This document shows, piece by piece, positions 23,101 through 33,098 of a stretch of DNA of 64,000 nucleotides (position 1 is the first letter of the stretch; each line of letters starts with the position of its first letter). The translations under genes and the position numbers were made by a program. The stretch comes from an uncultured Bacteroidales bacterium (lineage in GTDB: Bacteria; Bacteroidota; Bacteroidia; Bacteroidales; FEN-979), in the NCBI GenBank assembly GCA_903845055.1, contig CAIMWF010000058.1, positions 1-64,000 on the forward strand, given 5' to 3'. Under the pieces are notes generated by a model that ran no database searches, was not told the DNA's origin, and worked only from the letters and a program-made list of their open reading frames with translations.

Positions 23101-25152
23101 ATGAACCATCGTTCCTGCCAACTGCTGCTGATCGCCTTGCTGACGACCATCGTATCCTGTAATCTCCGTACCGCGGTCAACAACGGCCCATCGGCCGACC
23201 CGCTCGTTTCCCATATCGATTCGGCCGTGAAACCCGGCAGCGATTTCTTCCTTTTTGCCAACGGCAAATGGTTCAGGGAGCACGCGATCCCCGCGAGTGA
23301 GCAGAGCAACGGACTGTGGCAGTTGATCCAGGACACGATCAACAGCCAGGTAAGGCAGATCTGCGAAACGGCCGCCGGCGCTACCCGTGCCGAAACCGGC
23401 AGTAACAAACAAAAGATCGGCGATTTTTTCCATACCGGGATGGACAGCATTTCGATCAACAAACAGGGATTGTCGGAACTGACGGCCGACTTCGGCCGGA
23501 TCGACGGCATCAGGAACCTGGAAGATCTTGCCGCGGTAGCAGCCTGGATCCACTCGGTATCAGGTGCTCCATTGTGCAGTTTTGATGTTCACCAGGACGA
23601 CCGGATCAGCAGCAAAAATGCTGTATTCATATACCAGGGAGGGCTGAGCCTTCCCAACCGCGACTTTTATTTTGACAAGGAGCCCCGCGCGGTCATGATC
23701 CGCACTAAATTCGTGGAACACCTTGCGCACATGTTCATGATCATGGGGCATAACGAAGGTGATTCAAAGAAGATTGCCGGCCAGGTCATGGATCTTGAAA
23801 CCTCCCTGGCAGCCGGGTCCAGGAAACTGGCCGATACGCGCGACCCGCTGAAAAACTACAATAAGATCCCCATTGCAAAACTGAAACAGCTTACACCCGA
23901 TTTCAACTGGACCCTGTTCATGAAGAATGCCGGGCTCCCGGCGGTGGACACCGTCATCGTGGGACAACCTGAATTTTTAACGGTCCTCAATGCCCGGCTA
24001 AAATCGGTTCCGCTCGATGTATGGAAAAACTACCTGAAATTCCACCTGATCCGCGACCTGTCCCCATACCTGGACGATCGTACCTTCAGGGAATCCTTCA
24101 GCTTTTATTCAACCACCCTCCGGGGTGTTCCCGAACCCAAACCCCGGTGGAAAAGAGTTGTTCAGAAAACCGATGGCTCGCTTGGAGAACTGGTCGGGCA
24201 GGTTTATGTGACCGATTACCTGCCAAAAGGGACCAAGGAAAAACTGAAAGAGATCGGATATGCCATCAAGGCGGTTTACGCCGAGCGGATCAGGGCCCTC
24301 GACTGGATGACCGAAACCACCAAGGTTAAGGCACTGAAGAAACTCGACGCCATCATGATCAAGGTGGGTTACCCCGACAAATGGAAGGATATGAGCGCCA
24401 TGCAGATCGACCGCTCTTCGTATGTCCGCAACGTTATGAGCGCCAACAAGTGGTGGTTCGGCTACATGACCTCAAAATACGGCAAACCGGTCGACCGTAC
24501 CGAATGGGATATGGAGCCCCAGACCTACAACGCCTATTACAACCCGTCCAACAACGAGATTGTTGTTCCCGGCTGCAACATCATTGTCCCGGGGTTTGAA
24601 CACCAGCTTGCCGACGATGCGATCCTCTATTCGGTCATCGGCGGGTCGACCTTCGGGCACGAGATCACCCACGGGTTTGATGACCAGGGAAGCAAATACG
24701 ACGAATACGGGAATCTTTTCAACTGGTGGACCGTTTCCGACAGCACGAAATTTTATGCCAAAACCAAAATGATCGTCCGCCAGTTCAATGCCTTTGTCGC
24801 CGTCGACAGCCTGCATGTAAACGGGGATCAGACCCAGGGGGAGAACATCGCCGACCTCGCCGGAACCGTGATGGGCTATGAAGCCTTCAAAAAAACAGCA
24901 CAGTATAAGAACCATGAAATTGTCGCGGGACTGAATCCCGACCAGCGCTATTTCCTGGGATACGCCATGGCATGGATGATCAACGAACGCCCGGAAGCCA
25001 TTGCCAGCCAGGTAAAAAGCGATGTTCATTCGCCAGCAAAGTTCAGGGTACTCGGTCCGCTGGCAAACATCCCCGAATTTTATGCCGCCTTCGGAATCAA
25101 ACAGGGCGATGCCATGTGGAAGCCCGACAGCCTGCGGGTGAAGATCTGGTAG
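23101..25152 (+). CDS. M13 (neprilysin/PepO-like) zinc peptidase lipoprotein
   Basis: 683 residues from the ATG at 23101, which begins a lipoprotein signal (MNHRSCQLLLIALLTTIVSC, lipobox IVSC). The frame is open upstream to 23017 but those residues look like leader. An M13 peptidase body follows, with the zinc motif H520-E-I-T-H524 (STFGHEITHGFDDQG), the third ligand in GENIADLAGTVMGYEAF near 580, and the substrate-binding NAYYNPSNNEIVVPG. Ends in the family-typical CNIIVPGF-to-MWKPDSLRVKIW order. It is a membrane-anchored periplasmic oligopeptidase. The spacing after the membrane protein is about 90 bases. Confidence 0.93.
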   Translation: MNHRSCQLLLIALLTTIVSCNLRTAVNNGPSADPLVSHIDSAVKPGSDFFLFANGKWFREHAIPASEQSNGLWQLIQDTINSQVRQICETAAGATRAETGSNKQKIGDFFHTGMDSISINKQGLSELTADFGRIDGIRNLEDLAAVAAWIHSVSGAPLCSFDVHQDDRISSKNAVFIYQGGLSLPNRDFYFDKEPRAVMIRTKFVEHLAHMFMIMGHNEGDSKKIAGQVMDLETSLAAGSRKLADTRDPLKNYNKIPIAKLKQLTPDFNWTLFMKNAGLPAVDTVIVGQPEFLTVLNARLKSVPLDVWKNYLKFHLIRDLSPYLDDRTFRESFSFYSTTLRGVPEPKPRWKRVVQKTDGSLGELVGQVYVTDYLPKGTKEKLKEIGYAIKAVYAERIRALDWMTETTKVKALKKLDAIMIKVGYPDKWKDMSAMQIDRSSYVRNVMSANKWWFGYMTSKYGKPVDRTEWDMEPQTYNAYYNPSNNEIVVPGCNIIVPGFEHQLADDAILYSVIGGSTFGHEITHGFDDQGSKYDEYGNLFNWWTVSDSTKFYAKTKMIVRQFNAFVAVDSLHVNGDQTQGENIADLAGTVMGYEAFKKTAQYKNHEIVAGLNPDQRYFLGYAMAWMINERPEAIASQVKSDVHSPAKFRVLGPLANIPEFYAAFGIKQGDAMWKPDSLRVKIW

Positions 25153-25177
25153 TCCTCCAATTAAAACCCGGCGTTGC

Positions 25178-25220
25178 CAGGGTTATGCCCTTTCGCCTAC
25201 GGCTTCAGGGCATAACCCTG
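25178..25220. repeat. Perfect 14-bp inverted repeat after the M13 gene
   Basis: CAGGGTTATGCCCT and AGGGCATAACCCTG pair perfectly across 15 bases (ttcgcctacggcttc), whose middle GCCTACGGC can pair again. There is no T-tract, so it is REP-like or a transcript stabiliser more than a classical terminator. Confidence 0.7.
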
Positions 25221-25270
25221 CAAAAGCCCCCCTGAAACACTTTTCTTAACACTCCCTGTCTAAGTGTTGT

Positions 25271-25350
25271 TCGTACCACCTTTTGACTGCCTTCGGACCA
25301 TCTTCGGACCACCTTCGTACTGCCTTTGGACGACCTTCGGACCACCTTTG
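25271..25350. repeat. Degenerate tandem array of CTTCGGACCAC-type units
   Basis: About seven imperfect 10-12-base units built on CCTTCGGACCA with variants TTCGTACC and TTTGGACG. The stretch is non-coding and of the same style as the other word arrays in the window. Confidence 0.6.
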
Positions 25351-25803
25351 TATTTTGTTTTTAGAACAGGATTCGCGACGCTCCAATACCGGAAGGACTA
25401 ACAGGGCCTGCCTGACTCAGGTACCTATGGGTCCGCATCTTTATAAAATCTTTATATCCAAGGGCTAATTGCTACAAAACCCTTATAATTTCAAGCCGAT
25501 CTTTGCATTGGTTTGAAAATGACCTGTTATGATCCAGATAATTTTGGTGGTGCCACCTTGTATCCCTGAGATAAACACAACCACCGGGAAAGAGGTCGGG
25601 GCAGTTTTGGCAGCTTTTATCCTTGGGTACCTTTTCTTTTCCCTTGTTAAACATGACAAATCTAACTGACAAGCACCCGGATGGTTCTTCAAACCAGGAA
25701 GGCAATAGTATGTAAATATATATGCGGGTTTACGCCTATATCTGTTTAAGGATAAACCTGTTATAAAGCAGCAACGCAGGGACGAACTAAAATACAAATT
25801 ATA

Positions 25804-25968
25804 ATGAAGAACAATGTTGTCAGATCGATGGCCCTGCTCGTGGCCGCACCGGCTCCATCAGGCCCAGTTGTCGCCAACGGCCCCGTAAGTTACCTGGTTG
25901 GAGGCATTATTGCCTTGCTGATCTTGGGCTACCTGGTTTATACGTTATTACGGCCCGATAAATTCTAA
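25804..25968 (+). CDS. kdpF: KdpF, small subunit of the potassium-transporting ATPase
   Basis: A 54-residue frame, just 39 bases before kdpA. The last 28 residues, from SYLVGGIIALLILGYLVYTL to LRPDKF, are a single membrane helix matching KdpF. KdpF stabilises the KdpABC complex. The first 26 residues (with LLVAAPAPSGPVVANGPV) are longer than usual KdpF, which is often about 30 residues; a start at the internal ATG (codon 9) is possible but still leaves an extension. It is easily missed because of its size. Confidence 0.88.
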   Translation: MKNNVVRSMALLVAAPAPSGPVVANGPVSYLVGGIIALLILGYLVYTLLRPDKF

Positions 25969-26007
25969 CCGGAAACTTATTTGCAAACATTTTAAGGCAG
26001 GAATGAT

Positions 26008-27693
26008 ATGAATGAAATGATCCAAATTGTGTTTTTCATGGTTGCGTTTGTTGCCCTGTCACCTTTGCTTGGCAAATTTATGGCAAAGGTCTTCATGGGT
26101 GAAAACCATTTCATGAAACCGGTTCTTGGCTGGCTTGAAAGATCAGTTTACAGGGTATCCGGCATCAAAAGTGAGGAAGAGATGAACTGGAAGACTTATA
26201 CTTATGGCATCCTTCTTTTCAACTTTTCCGGCATGGTATTCTTATTTCTGTTACAAATGTTCCACGCCTATTTGCCCCTGAATACCGAAAAACTGCCCAA
26301 TGTGTCATGGCATCTCTCGTTTAACACGGCTGTCAGTTTCGTTACCAACACCAACTGGCAGTCCTACAGCGGAGAAAATACGCTGAGTTACCTGGTTCAG
26401 ATGATCGGGCTGACCGTTCAGAATTTCGTCAGTGCGGGCACCGGGGTTGCCGTGCTCCTGGCTTTGGTGCGGGGCTTGACCAGGAAGACCACCGAAAATC
26501 TCGGCAATTTCTGGGCCGACATGACGCGGATTGTGATCTATGTCCTGCTGCCACTCTCCATTGTTCTTACGATGCTCTTTGTTGGCCAGGGAGCCGTACA
26601 GACTTTTTCTCATTATGCCAGGGCGACCACCCTGCAAGGCACTGAGCAGGTTATCCCGCTGGGCCCGGCTGCATCACAAAGTGCGATCAAACAGCTTGGA
26701 ACAAACGGGGGAGGTTTTTTTAATGCCAACGCCGCCCACCCGTTCGAAAGTCCCACTCCTTTCACCAACTTCCTGGGAATGCTGGCCCTTCTTCTTATCT
26801 CCGGCGGATTGGTTTTTACATATGGTCATTATACAAATTCCAGGCGCCAGGCATGGACGATCTTTATCACCATGTTTATTCTTTTTGCGGCGGGTCTTGC
26901 CCTTTCGCTCTGGGCGGAATATGGTCACAACAATGTTTTGAACATTGCAGGGAATATGGAAGGTAAAGAGACCCGGTTCGGGGTTGCCAACAGTGTGCTG
27001 TATTCTGTTATTACCACGGATGCTTCCTGCGGTGCTGTAAACTGCATGCATGACAGTTTATCGCCGTTGTCGGGACTGGTTTCGATGTTCAACGTTATGC
27101 TGGGCGAAATAATATTTGGCGGGGTCGGCGCAGGGTTGTACGGGATGGTCATCTTTGTCCTGCTGACGGTATTTATTGCAGGGTTGATGGTTGGCCGGAC
27201 ACCGGAATACCTGGGCAAGAAAGTCGAAGCATTTGAGGTCAAGATGGCCATTTTTGCCGTACTGGCACCCAGTATCGTCATTAAATTGTTTTCGGCGATT
27301 GCCTGCACGGTACCCGCAGGACTGGCGGGCCTCAATAATTCGGGGCCCCATGGTCTTTCAGAGATACTGTATGCCTTCAGTTCCGCTGCAGGCAACAATG
27401 GCAGCGCGTTTGCCGGCCTGAACACCAACACCGTTTTTTACAACCTGATGCTCGGGTTTGGTATGATCATCGGCCGGTTCGGTGTGATCGTGCCGGTTAT
27501 GGCCATAGCAGGAAGCATGGGGAGGAAAAAGATCACCCCGGTTTCATCCGGCACATTCAAAACAGACAACTGGCTTTTTGTGCTCCTGCTGTTAAGCGTG
27601 ATCATCATCGTGGGAGGCCTGACCTTTTTCCCTCCCCTGGCATTGGGTCCCGTTGTTGAACATTTCTTAATGAACCTGGGTGTCACCTATTAA
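26008..27693 (+). CDS. kdpA: KdpA, potassium-binding and translocating subunit
   Basis: 561 residues, typical length, with about ten membrane helices. The four SKT-type selectivity loops are visible: SFVTNTNWQSYSGE, QLGTNGGGFFNANAAHPFES, VITTDASCGAVNCMHDS and SSAAGNNGSAFAGLN. KdpA selects and passes K+ through the membrane, driven by KdpB. The start ATG at 26008 sits 39 bases after kdpF; kdpB follows by 20 bases. All four conserved loops are intact. Confidence 0.97.
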   Translation: MNEMIQIVFFMVAFVALSPLLGKFMAKVFMGENHFMKPVLGWLERSVYRVSGIKSEEEMNWKTYTYGILLFNFSGMVFLFLLQMFHAYLPLNTEKLPNVSWHLSFNTAVSFVTNTNWQSYSGENTLSYLVQMIGLTVQNFVSAGTGVAVLLALVRGLTRKTTENLGNFWADMTRIVIYVLLPLSIVLTMLFVGQGAVQTFSHYARATTLQGTEQVIPLGPAASQSAIKQLGTNGGGFFNANAAHPFESPTPFTNFLGMLALLLISGGLVFTYGHYTNSRRQAWTIFITMFILFAAGLALSLWAEYGHNNVLNIAGNMEGKETRFGVANSVLYSVITTDASCGAVNCMHDSLSPLSGLVSMFNVMLGEIIFGGVGAGLYGMVIFVLLTVFIAGLMVGRTPEYLGKKVEAFEVKMAIFAVLAPSIVIKLFSAIACTVPAGLAGLNNSGPHGLSEILYAFSSAAGNNGSAFAGLNTNTVFYNLMLGFGMIIGRFGVIVPVMAIAGSMGRKKITPVSSGTFKTDNWLFVLLLLSVIIIVGGLTFFPPLALGPVVEHFLMNLGVTY

Positions 27694-27713
27694 TTTTTTC
27701 AAGGATTTAAATT

Positions 27714-29804
27714 ATGGAAAATCGAAATACAACCCGCTTGTTTACCGGTGAAATTGTGGTAAGGGCCATCAAGGATTCTTTTTTTAAACTGAATCCGGCC
27801 ATCCTGGTAAAAAATCCCGTTATTTTCATTGTGGGAATAGGGGCCCTGATGACCTCCGTTGTTGTCCTGTCCGACATTTTTGCCGGACATTTTTCCGCTT
27901 TTAATTTTCAGATAACCCTGTGGTTATGGTTTACTGTTTTGTTTGCCAACTTTGCCGAGGCCATTGCCGAAGGCCGGGGGAAGGCCCAGGCCGACAGCCT
28001 GCGGAAAAGCCGGACGGAAACAAAGGCACGCAGGCTGGTGCATAATAAGGAAGAACTGGTCGTTGCCACTGACCTGAAAAAGGGGGATTTAGTCCTGTGT
28101 GCTGCCGGTGATGTGATCCCGGCTGACGGTGATGTGATCGAAGGGATTGCGAGTGTTGATGAATCAGCCATAACAGGAGAATCAGCCCCTGTCATCCGCG
28201 AAAGCGGGGGCGACCGCTGTGCCGTGACTGGTGGCACAAAGGTGATCAGCGACCAGGTCACGATAAAAGTAACTTCGGAACCGGGCAATACCTTCCTTGA
28301 CCGTATGATCGCCCTGGTGGAAAGTGCCAAGCGTCAGAAAACACCCAATGAAATAGCCCTGATCATCCTTTTGTCGGGTCTTACCATCATTTTCCTGCTG
28401 GTGGTCGTCTGCATGCCGGCCTATTTCAGTTACAGTTTGAAAGCCTCCGGCATATCCGCCGATCATAACCTCACGCTTCCAGTACTGATAGCACTGCTTG
28501 TATGCCTCATCCCGACAACCATCGGGGGACTCCTGAGTGCGATAGGGATCAGCGGAATGGACAGGCTTCTTCGCAAGAATGTCATTGCGACCAGCGGTAA
28601 AGCCATCGAGGCTGCCGGCGACACGGATGTGCTGCTGCTGGATAAAACCGGCACCATCACCCTTGGAAACCGGATGGCAACCGATTTCATCCCCGCCGAG
28701 GGTGTGACGGTTGAGGAACTGGCGGATGCCGCCCAGCTCTCATCCCTGTCAGACGAAACACCCGAAGGCCGCTCCATCGTGGTGCTTGCCAAAGAGAAAT
28801 TCAACATCCGCGGTAGGGAAGTACACCAGCTGCAGGCATCCTTTATCCCTTTTTCAGCGCAAACCAGGATGAGCGGGGTTGATTTCAAAACTCCCGACGG
28901 CAAAACACACCAGATCCGCAAAGGGGCAACGGATTCCATCCGGTCTTTTGTTCAAAACAACAATGGTTTTTTCCCGCAGACCATTCTCGAAGTAGTGTCC
29001 GGGCTGGCCAGGCTGGGAGCCACCCCGCTGGTCGTCGCCGAAGACAACAAGGTGCTCGGCGTCATCCATCTCAAGGATATTGTAAAAGGAGGAATTAAAC
29101 AACGCTTTGCCGAACTGAGGAAAATGGGCATTAAAACGGTGATGATCACCGGCGACAACGCTTTGACCGCAGCAGCCATTGCAGCCGAAGCGGGTGTGGA
29201 TGATTTCATGGCCGAAGCCACACCCGAGGACAAACTCCGCCGTATCCGCGAGGAACAGGCAAGCGGGCACCTGGTCGGAATGATCGGCGATGGCACCAAC
29301 GATGCACCGGCACTGGCCCAGGCCGATGTGGGACTGGCCATGAACACCGGTACCCAGGCAGCCCGTGAGGCAGGGAATATGGTCGACCTCGACAGCAACC
29401 CGACCAAACTGATCGAAGTGGTTGAAACCGGGAAGCAATTGCTGATGACCCGGGGAGCCCTAACAACCTTCAGCATTGCCAACGATGTAGCCAAATATTT
29501 CGCCATCATCCCGGCCATTGCCACCTTGTTGTATGTAACATCCTCGGGAATCGCACCGCTGAGCGTCCTCAACATTATGAAACTGGCTACGCCCGAAAGC
29601 GCCATTTTAAGCGCGGTCATATTCAATGCACTGATCATCATCGCCCTGATCCCACTGGCCCTTAAAGGAGTGAAATACCGGCCCATCTCTGCCAACCGGG
29701 TACTCGCCCTCAACATCCTGATTTACGGGATCGGGGGGGTCATCATTCCATTTATCGGGATCAAGCTGATCGACATGTTTGTCGTGTTCACGCACATGGT
29801 TTAA
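27714..29804 (+). CDS. kdpB: KdpB, P-type ATPase catalytic subunit
   Basis: 696 residues. The P-type ATPase marks are present: the actuator TGES ([15 protein letters not shown]), the phosphorylation site DKTGT ([14 protein letters not shown]), the TGDN motif ([19 protein letters not shown]) and the hinge [16 protein letters not shown]. About seven membrane helices surround them. The protein hydrolyses ATP to drive K+ uptake. It lies in order kdpF-A-B-C with 20- and 11-base gaps to its neighbours. Confidence 0.97.
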   Translation: MENRNTTRLFTGEIVVRAIKDSFFKLNPAILVKNPVIFIVGIGALMTSVVVLSDIFAGHFSAFNFQITLWLWFTVLFANFAEAIAEGRGKAQADSLRKSRTETKARRLVHNKEELVVATDLKKGDLVLCAAGDVIPADGDVIEGIASVDESAITGESAPVIRESGGDRCAVTGGTKVISDQVTIKVTSEPGNTFLDRMIALVESAKRQKTPNEIALIILLSGLTIIFLLVVVCMPAYFSYSLKASGISADHNLTLPVLIALLVCLIPTTIGGLLSAIGISGMDRLLRKNVIATSGKAIEAAGDTDVLLLDKTGTITLGNRMATDFIPAEGVTVEELADAAQLSSLSDETPEGRSIVVLAKEKFNIRGREVHQLQASFIPFSAQTRMSGVDFKTPDGKTHQIRKGATDSIRSFVQNNNGFFPQTILEVVSGLARLGATPLVVAEDNKVLGVIHLKDIVKGGIKQRFAELRKMGIKTVMITGDNALTAAAIAAEAGVDDFMAEATPEDKLRRIREEQASGHLVGMIGDGTNDAPALAQADVGLAMNTGTQAAREAGNMVDLDSNPTKLIEVVETGKQLLMTRGALTTFSIANDVAKYFAIIPAIATLLYVTSSGIAPLSVLNIMKLATPESAILSAVIFNALIIIALIPLALKGVKYRPISANRVLALNILIYGIGGVIIPFIGIKLIDMFVVFTHMV

Positions 29805-29815
29805 AAGCCAGCTTA

Positions 29816-30415
29816 ATGAATGAAGAAAAAGAGAATATCATGAAAACACAATTATTGATTGCATTAAAATTTTTCCTGGTCATGACCGTTTTGACGGGAA
29901 TTGCATACCCGCTGATGATGACAGGACTGGCGCAACTCTGCTTCCCCTCGAAAGCAAACGGGAGCCTGATCATGAAAAACGGTAAGATTGCAGGCTATGA
30001 ACTGATTGGTCAGAAATTTGACAGCAGCATTTATTTCTGGTCAAGGCCCTCAGCAGTCGATTATAATCCCGTCCCGTCAGGTGCGTCCAATTTCGGGCCA
30101 ACAAGTTCGAAACTGCAGAAGCAGGTTTCCGAACGGCGGATGTTATTTGCAGCAAGGAATTCCATAACCGACCTGGCATCCATCCCAAAAGAGATGATTT
30201 TTGCTTCAGCCAGCGGCCTTGATCCGCACATTTCACCCGAAGCGGCCTTGTGCCAGCTGAACCGGGTCGCGACAGCCAGAAATTTCAATGCTGTACAAAA
30301 ACAAAAAATCCATCAACTCATCAAAGGCATGACGGAAGGGCCCCAGTATTTTATTTTCGGAGAACCAAGGATCAACGTATTTAAGTTAAATTTGGCAGTA
30401 GATAATATCAGGTGA
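29816..30415 (+). CDS. kdpC: KdpC, accessory subunit of the potassium ATPase
   Basis: 199 residues from ATG 29816, or 191 from the ATG at 29840 that starts the membrane helix (MKTQLLIALKFFLVMTVLTG). Family marks are SIYFWSRPSAVDYNPVPSGA and, near the middle, MIFASASGLDPHISPEAAL. KdpC has one membrane helix and a periplasmic part that stabilises the KdpA-KdpB contact. The stop TGA overlaps the kdpD start by 4 bases, joining pump and sensor genes. Confidence 0.95.
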   Translation: MNEEKENIMKTQLLIALKFFLVMTVLTGIAYPLMMTGLAQLCFPSKANGSLIMKNGKIAGYELIGQKFDSSIYFWSRPSAVDYNPVPSGASNFGPTSSKLQKQVSERRMLFAARNSITDLASIPKEMIFASASGLDPHISPEAALCQLNRVATARNFNAVQKQKIHQLIKGMTEGPQYFIFGEPRINVFKLNLAVDNIR

Positions 30416-31899
30416 TGAATTACGATGAAAACAGGCCCGATCCCGATGCAATTTTAGCTTCTCTGAAAAATGACGAAGAAAAAAACAAAAAGGGGAGACT
30501 GAACATTTTTTTCGGAATGTGCGCAGGTGTTGGCAAAACATACACCATGCTGCAGGTGGCGCAAGCCGAAAAGCTGAAAGGCATCGACATCATCATCGGG
30601 TACGTTGAAACCCATAACCGGCAGGAAACGGTCCAACTTACGGAGGGACTTGAGATAATACCCCGGAAAACCTACCAGTACAAATCAACTGCCGTCCGGG
30701 AAATGGACCTGGATGCCATCATTGCCCGTAAACCCCAGATTGTACTGGTCGATGAACTGGCTCACTCGAATGCCCCCGGGAGCCGTCATTCCAAAAGATA
30801 CCAGGATATCCTGGAAATCCTGGAAAATGGCATCAGTGTCTATACAACATTGAATGTTCAACACCTGGAAAGCCGCTCTGAAACCGTTGCGCAGATCACA
30901 GGCATCATGGTTCGAGAAACAGTGCCGGATGAGATTTTTGAAAATGCAGATGAGGTTGAGGTGATCGATCTGCCCCCCAACGAATTGCTGCAACGACTAT
31001 CCGACGGGAAGGTTTATACACCCGAACGCTCGAAAGAGGCGATTGGAAATTTTTTCCGCAAAGGGAACATCACCGCTTTGAGGGAAATGGCGCTCCGGAT
31101 CGTTGCCGATCGGGTTGACAGGCAATTGCACGATTACATGCAGAACAAACGCATCCGCGGACCATGGAAATCGGGAATGCATCTCCTGGTTGCAGTCGGA
31201 CCCAGCCCCTACTCGGGGAAATTGCTGAGGTGGGCAAAAACCCTTTCATACTCCATGGGGGCGAACATCCAGGCGCTTTATGTCGAAACACTGCATAAAC
31301 TTACACAGAAGGAGCAGGAACAACTTGATAAAAACATCAACCTGGCGAAACAACTGGGCATTAAAGTACGGATCATCACCAACAATGACATTGTAAAGGC
31401 CATTGTCGATTTTGCCCAGAAAGAAAACGTCACCCATATAATTGTCGGGAAACCCAGGGTCCGCAGCCTGTTTTCCATGCTCCGGCTTGGCAGGTTTGTA
31501 AACAGGCTCATCCGGTTCAGCGGAAATATCGATGTCTACATTCTTGGTTCCGACAGCCTGGCAAAGGATAAATTCAGGGAAAAAGTTTCCATCCCGCCTT
31601 TCACCTCGAATATCAGGCAATACCTGGTCATCCCCCTCTTTGTCATCCTGTTTTCGGTTATCAGCTACCTTGTTAAAGATTATATCGGTTACCAGGTTGT
31701 CTCCTTCATTTTATTGTTCCTGGTATCAATTCTCGCCCTTTTTTACGGGACGGGACCCATCCTGCTTGCCGCCACCCTGAGCGCCTTTATCTGGGATTTT
31801 TTTTTATACCCCCGCAATTTACCATGTATGTTGGCAAACCCGAAGACATGCTCATGCTCATCATGTTTTTCATCATTGCACTGCTCAATGGGATCCTGA
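30412..31899 (+). CDS. kdpD: KdpD sensor kinase, N-terminal part (interrupted by a frameshift)
   Basis: 495 codons in this frame; the true KdpD sequence runs to about residue 464. Residues 20-230 are the KdpD sensor domain with Walker A MCAGVGKTYTML and Walker B VLVDELAHSNAPGSRHSKRY; 250-370 form a USP-like domain (RWAKTLSYSMGANIQALYVE); then membrane helices of the DUF4118 region begin. At the T9 run 31797-31805 the reading changes: the expected WDFFFIPPQFTMYVGKPED occurs only if the frame slips by -1. The last about 31 codons of this frame (NLPCMLANPKTCSCSS) are out-of-frame translation. Confidence 0.9.
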   Translation: MMNYDENRPDPDAILASLKNDEEKNKKGRLNIFFGMCAGVGKTYTMLQVAQAEKLKGIDIIIGYVETHNRQETVQLTEGLEIIPRKTYQYKSTAVREMDLDAIIARKPQIVLVDELAHSNAPGSRHSKRYQDILEILENGISVYTTLNVQHLESRSETVAQITGIMVRETVPDEIFENADEVEVIDLPPNELLQRLSDGKVYTPERSKEAIGNFFRKGNITALREMALRIVADRVDRQLHDYMQNKRIRGPWKSGMHLLVAVGPSPYSGKLLRWAKTLSYSMGANIQALYVETLHKLTQKEQEQLDKNINLAKQLGIKVRIITNNDIVKAIVDFAQKENVTHIIVGKPRVRSLFSMLRLGRFVNRLIRFSGNIDVYILGSDSLAKDKFREKVSIPPFTSNIRQYLVIPLFVILFSVISYLVKDYIGYQVVSFILLFLVSILALFYGTGPILLAATLSAFIWDFFLYPRNLPCMLANPKTCSCSSCFSSLHCSMGS

Positions 31900-33098
31900 C
31901 CTCCAGGGTGCGGCGACAGGAGGAAAAAATAAGGATACGCGAGGAGCGTACCCATGCCCTTTATCAACTGACAAGGGACCTGGCAATGGCATCGGCGATT
32001 GATGAAGTTTCGAACATTGCGGTCAGGTATATTCAAAAATATTTCAACCTGGATTGTGCCATATTCCTGAAAAACGATCAGAATCAACTCGATATCGGGA
32101 TTCAGAACCAAACGAAATTAGCATTCTCAGAAAACGAAGTAAGCATCGCCGCGTGGGTTTTCCGTCATTCGGCCAAAGCAGGAAAACATACGGATACTTT
32201 GCCCTCCACCAACTTTACATTTTATCCCCTGGCAGGGACCCATGACAACATGGGAGTCATTGCGGTTGAACAAACCGGCGTCTTTACACAGGGGGAAGAA
32301 CAATTCTGGGATGCTTTTCTCTCCCAGATATCCGGGAGATACGAGCGTGAATTTTTAAGGGTTGCCGCAAAAAATTCCTTTATCCTGAACGAATCAGACA
32401 AACTCTATAAAACACTTTTCAATTCCATCTCGCATGAATTGCGGATTCCAGTGGCGACCATCATGGGAGCTTCGGATACTTTGATTGCCCAAAGTTATTC
32501 TGAAGAAACGAGGCATAAACTGTACGATGAGATCAGTACAGCTTCCGTCAGGCTCAACCGGCTCATCGAAAACCTGCTGAACATGTCTCGCCTTGAATCA
32601 GGCCGGATAACGCCACATCCCGACTGGTGCGATGTCCATGACCTGGCTCATAAGATTTCCGTAAACCTTGAACATGAGTTGCTGCCCTTTAAACTGGCAA
32701 CGGTGATCCCAAAGGAGATGCCATTGGTCTTCATTGATTTCGGGCTGATCGAGCAGGTAATCCACAACCTTGTACTGAATGCGACACAGTACGCCCCAGA
32801 AGGGACCCAGATCAGGCTTAAATTCTATTACGACAACGAGTTGCTCACCATCCAGGTGATGGACCGGGGCAATGGATTTCCTGCAGACGAATTGTCATCG
32901 GTGTTTAACAAGTTTTACCGCGGCAAGGATGCCAGGGCAGGGGGCACCGGGTTGGGTTTGTCAATTGTCAAGGGATTCATAGAGGCCCATCATGGAACCG
33001 TTGTTGCCGAAAACCGCAGAAACGGGGGAGCGATATTCACCATTAAAATCCCGGTGAAAATTTCAGAGATGGACCAGTTCAGTAAACAGAATATGTAA
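31824..33098 (+). CDS. kdpD: KdpD sensor kinase, C-terminal part
   Basis: 424 codons from an ATG that is an internal Met in KdpD (MYVGKPEDMLMLIMFFIIAL). It holds the last membrane helices, a GAF-like domain (about 60-190), the HisKA box with phospho-accepting His (FNSISHELRIPVATIMGASD) and the HATPase boxes N (HNLVLNATQYAPE), G1 (VMDRGNGFP) and G2 (GGTGLGLSIVKGF). In-frame translation upstream joins seamlessly to the 30412 frame through a -1 slip on T9. It could be made only by frameshifting, or as a separate kinase fragment from this ATG. It overlaps kdpE by one base. Confidence 0.9.
   Translation: MYVGKPEDMLMLIMFFIIALLNGILTSRVRRQEEKIRIREERTHALYQLTRDLAMASAIDEVSNIAVRYIQKYFNLDCAIFLKNDQNQLDIGIQNQTKLAFSENEVSIAAWVFRHSAKAGKHTDTLPSTNFTFYPLAGTHDNMGVIAVEQTGVFTQGEEQFWDAFLSQISGRYEREFLRVAAKNSFILNESDKLYKTLFNSISHELRIPVATIMGASDTLIAQSYSEETRHKLYDEISTASVRLNRLIENLLNMSRLESGRITPHPDWCDVHDLAHKISVNLEHELLPFKLATVIPKEMPLVFIDFGLIEQVIHNLVLNATQYAPEGTQIRLKFYYDNELLTIQVMDRGNGFPADELSSVFNKFYRGKDARAGGTGLGLSIVKGFIEAHHGTVVAENRRNGGAIFTIKIPVKISEMDQFSKQNM

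Larger units (their letters stand above)
25153..25803. other. Long intergenic region between the M13 peptidase and kdpF
   Basis: 651 bases without a convincing gene. It holds an inverted repeat at 25178-25220, a degenerate tandem array at 25271-25350, and a TAATTTTG box at 25539-25546 that might be a promoter for the kdp run (a TTTG lies 23 bases upstream of it, longer than usual). Two overlapping minus-strand frames of 77 and 104 codons lack codon character and homology cues. No c-di-AMP riboswitch features were recognised. Confidence 0.5.

Noticed and set aside
25483-25797. Two overlapping minus-strand frames in the kdp upstream spacer
   Set aside because: No recognisable family or start signals, and neither continues into a gene. 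Probably chance.
25540-25800. A c-di-AMP or other K+-related riboswitch before kdpF
   Set aside because: None of the conserved cores I know could be found by eye; the spacer has only an ordinary promoter-like box.
26925-27431. Antisense open frames within kdpA and kdpB
   Set aside because: They mirror the conserved membrane and ATPase codons on the other strand and carry no independent features.
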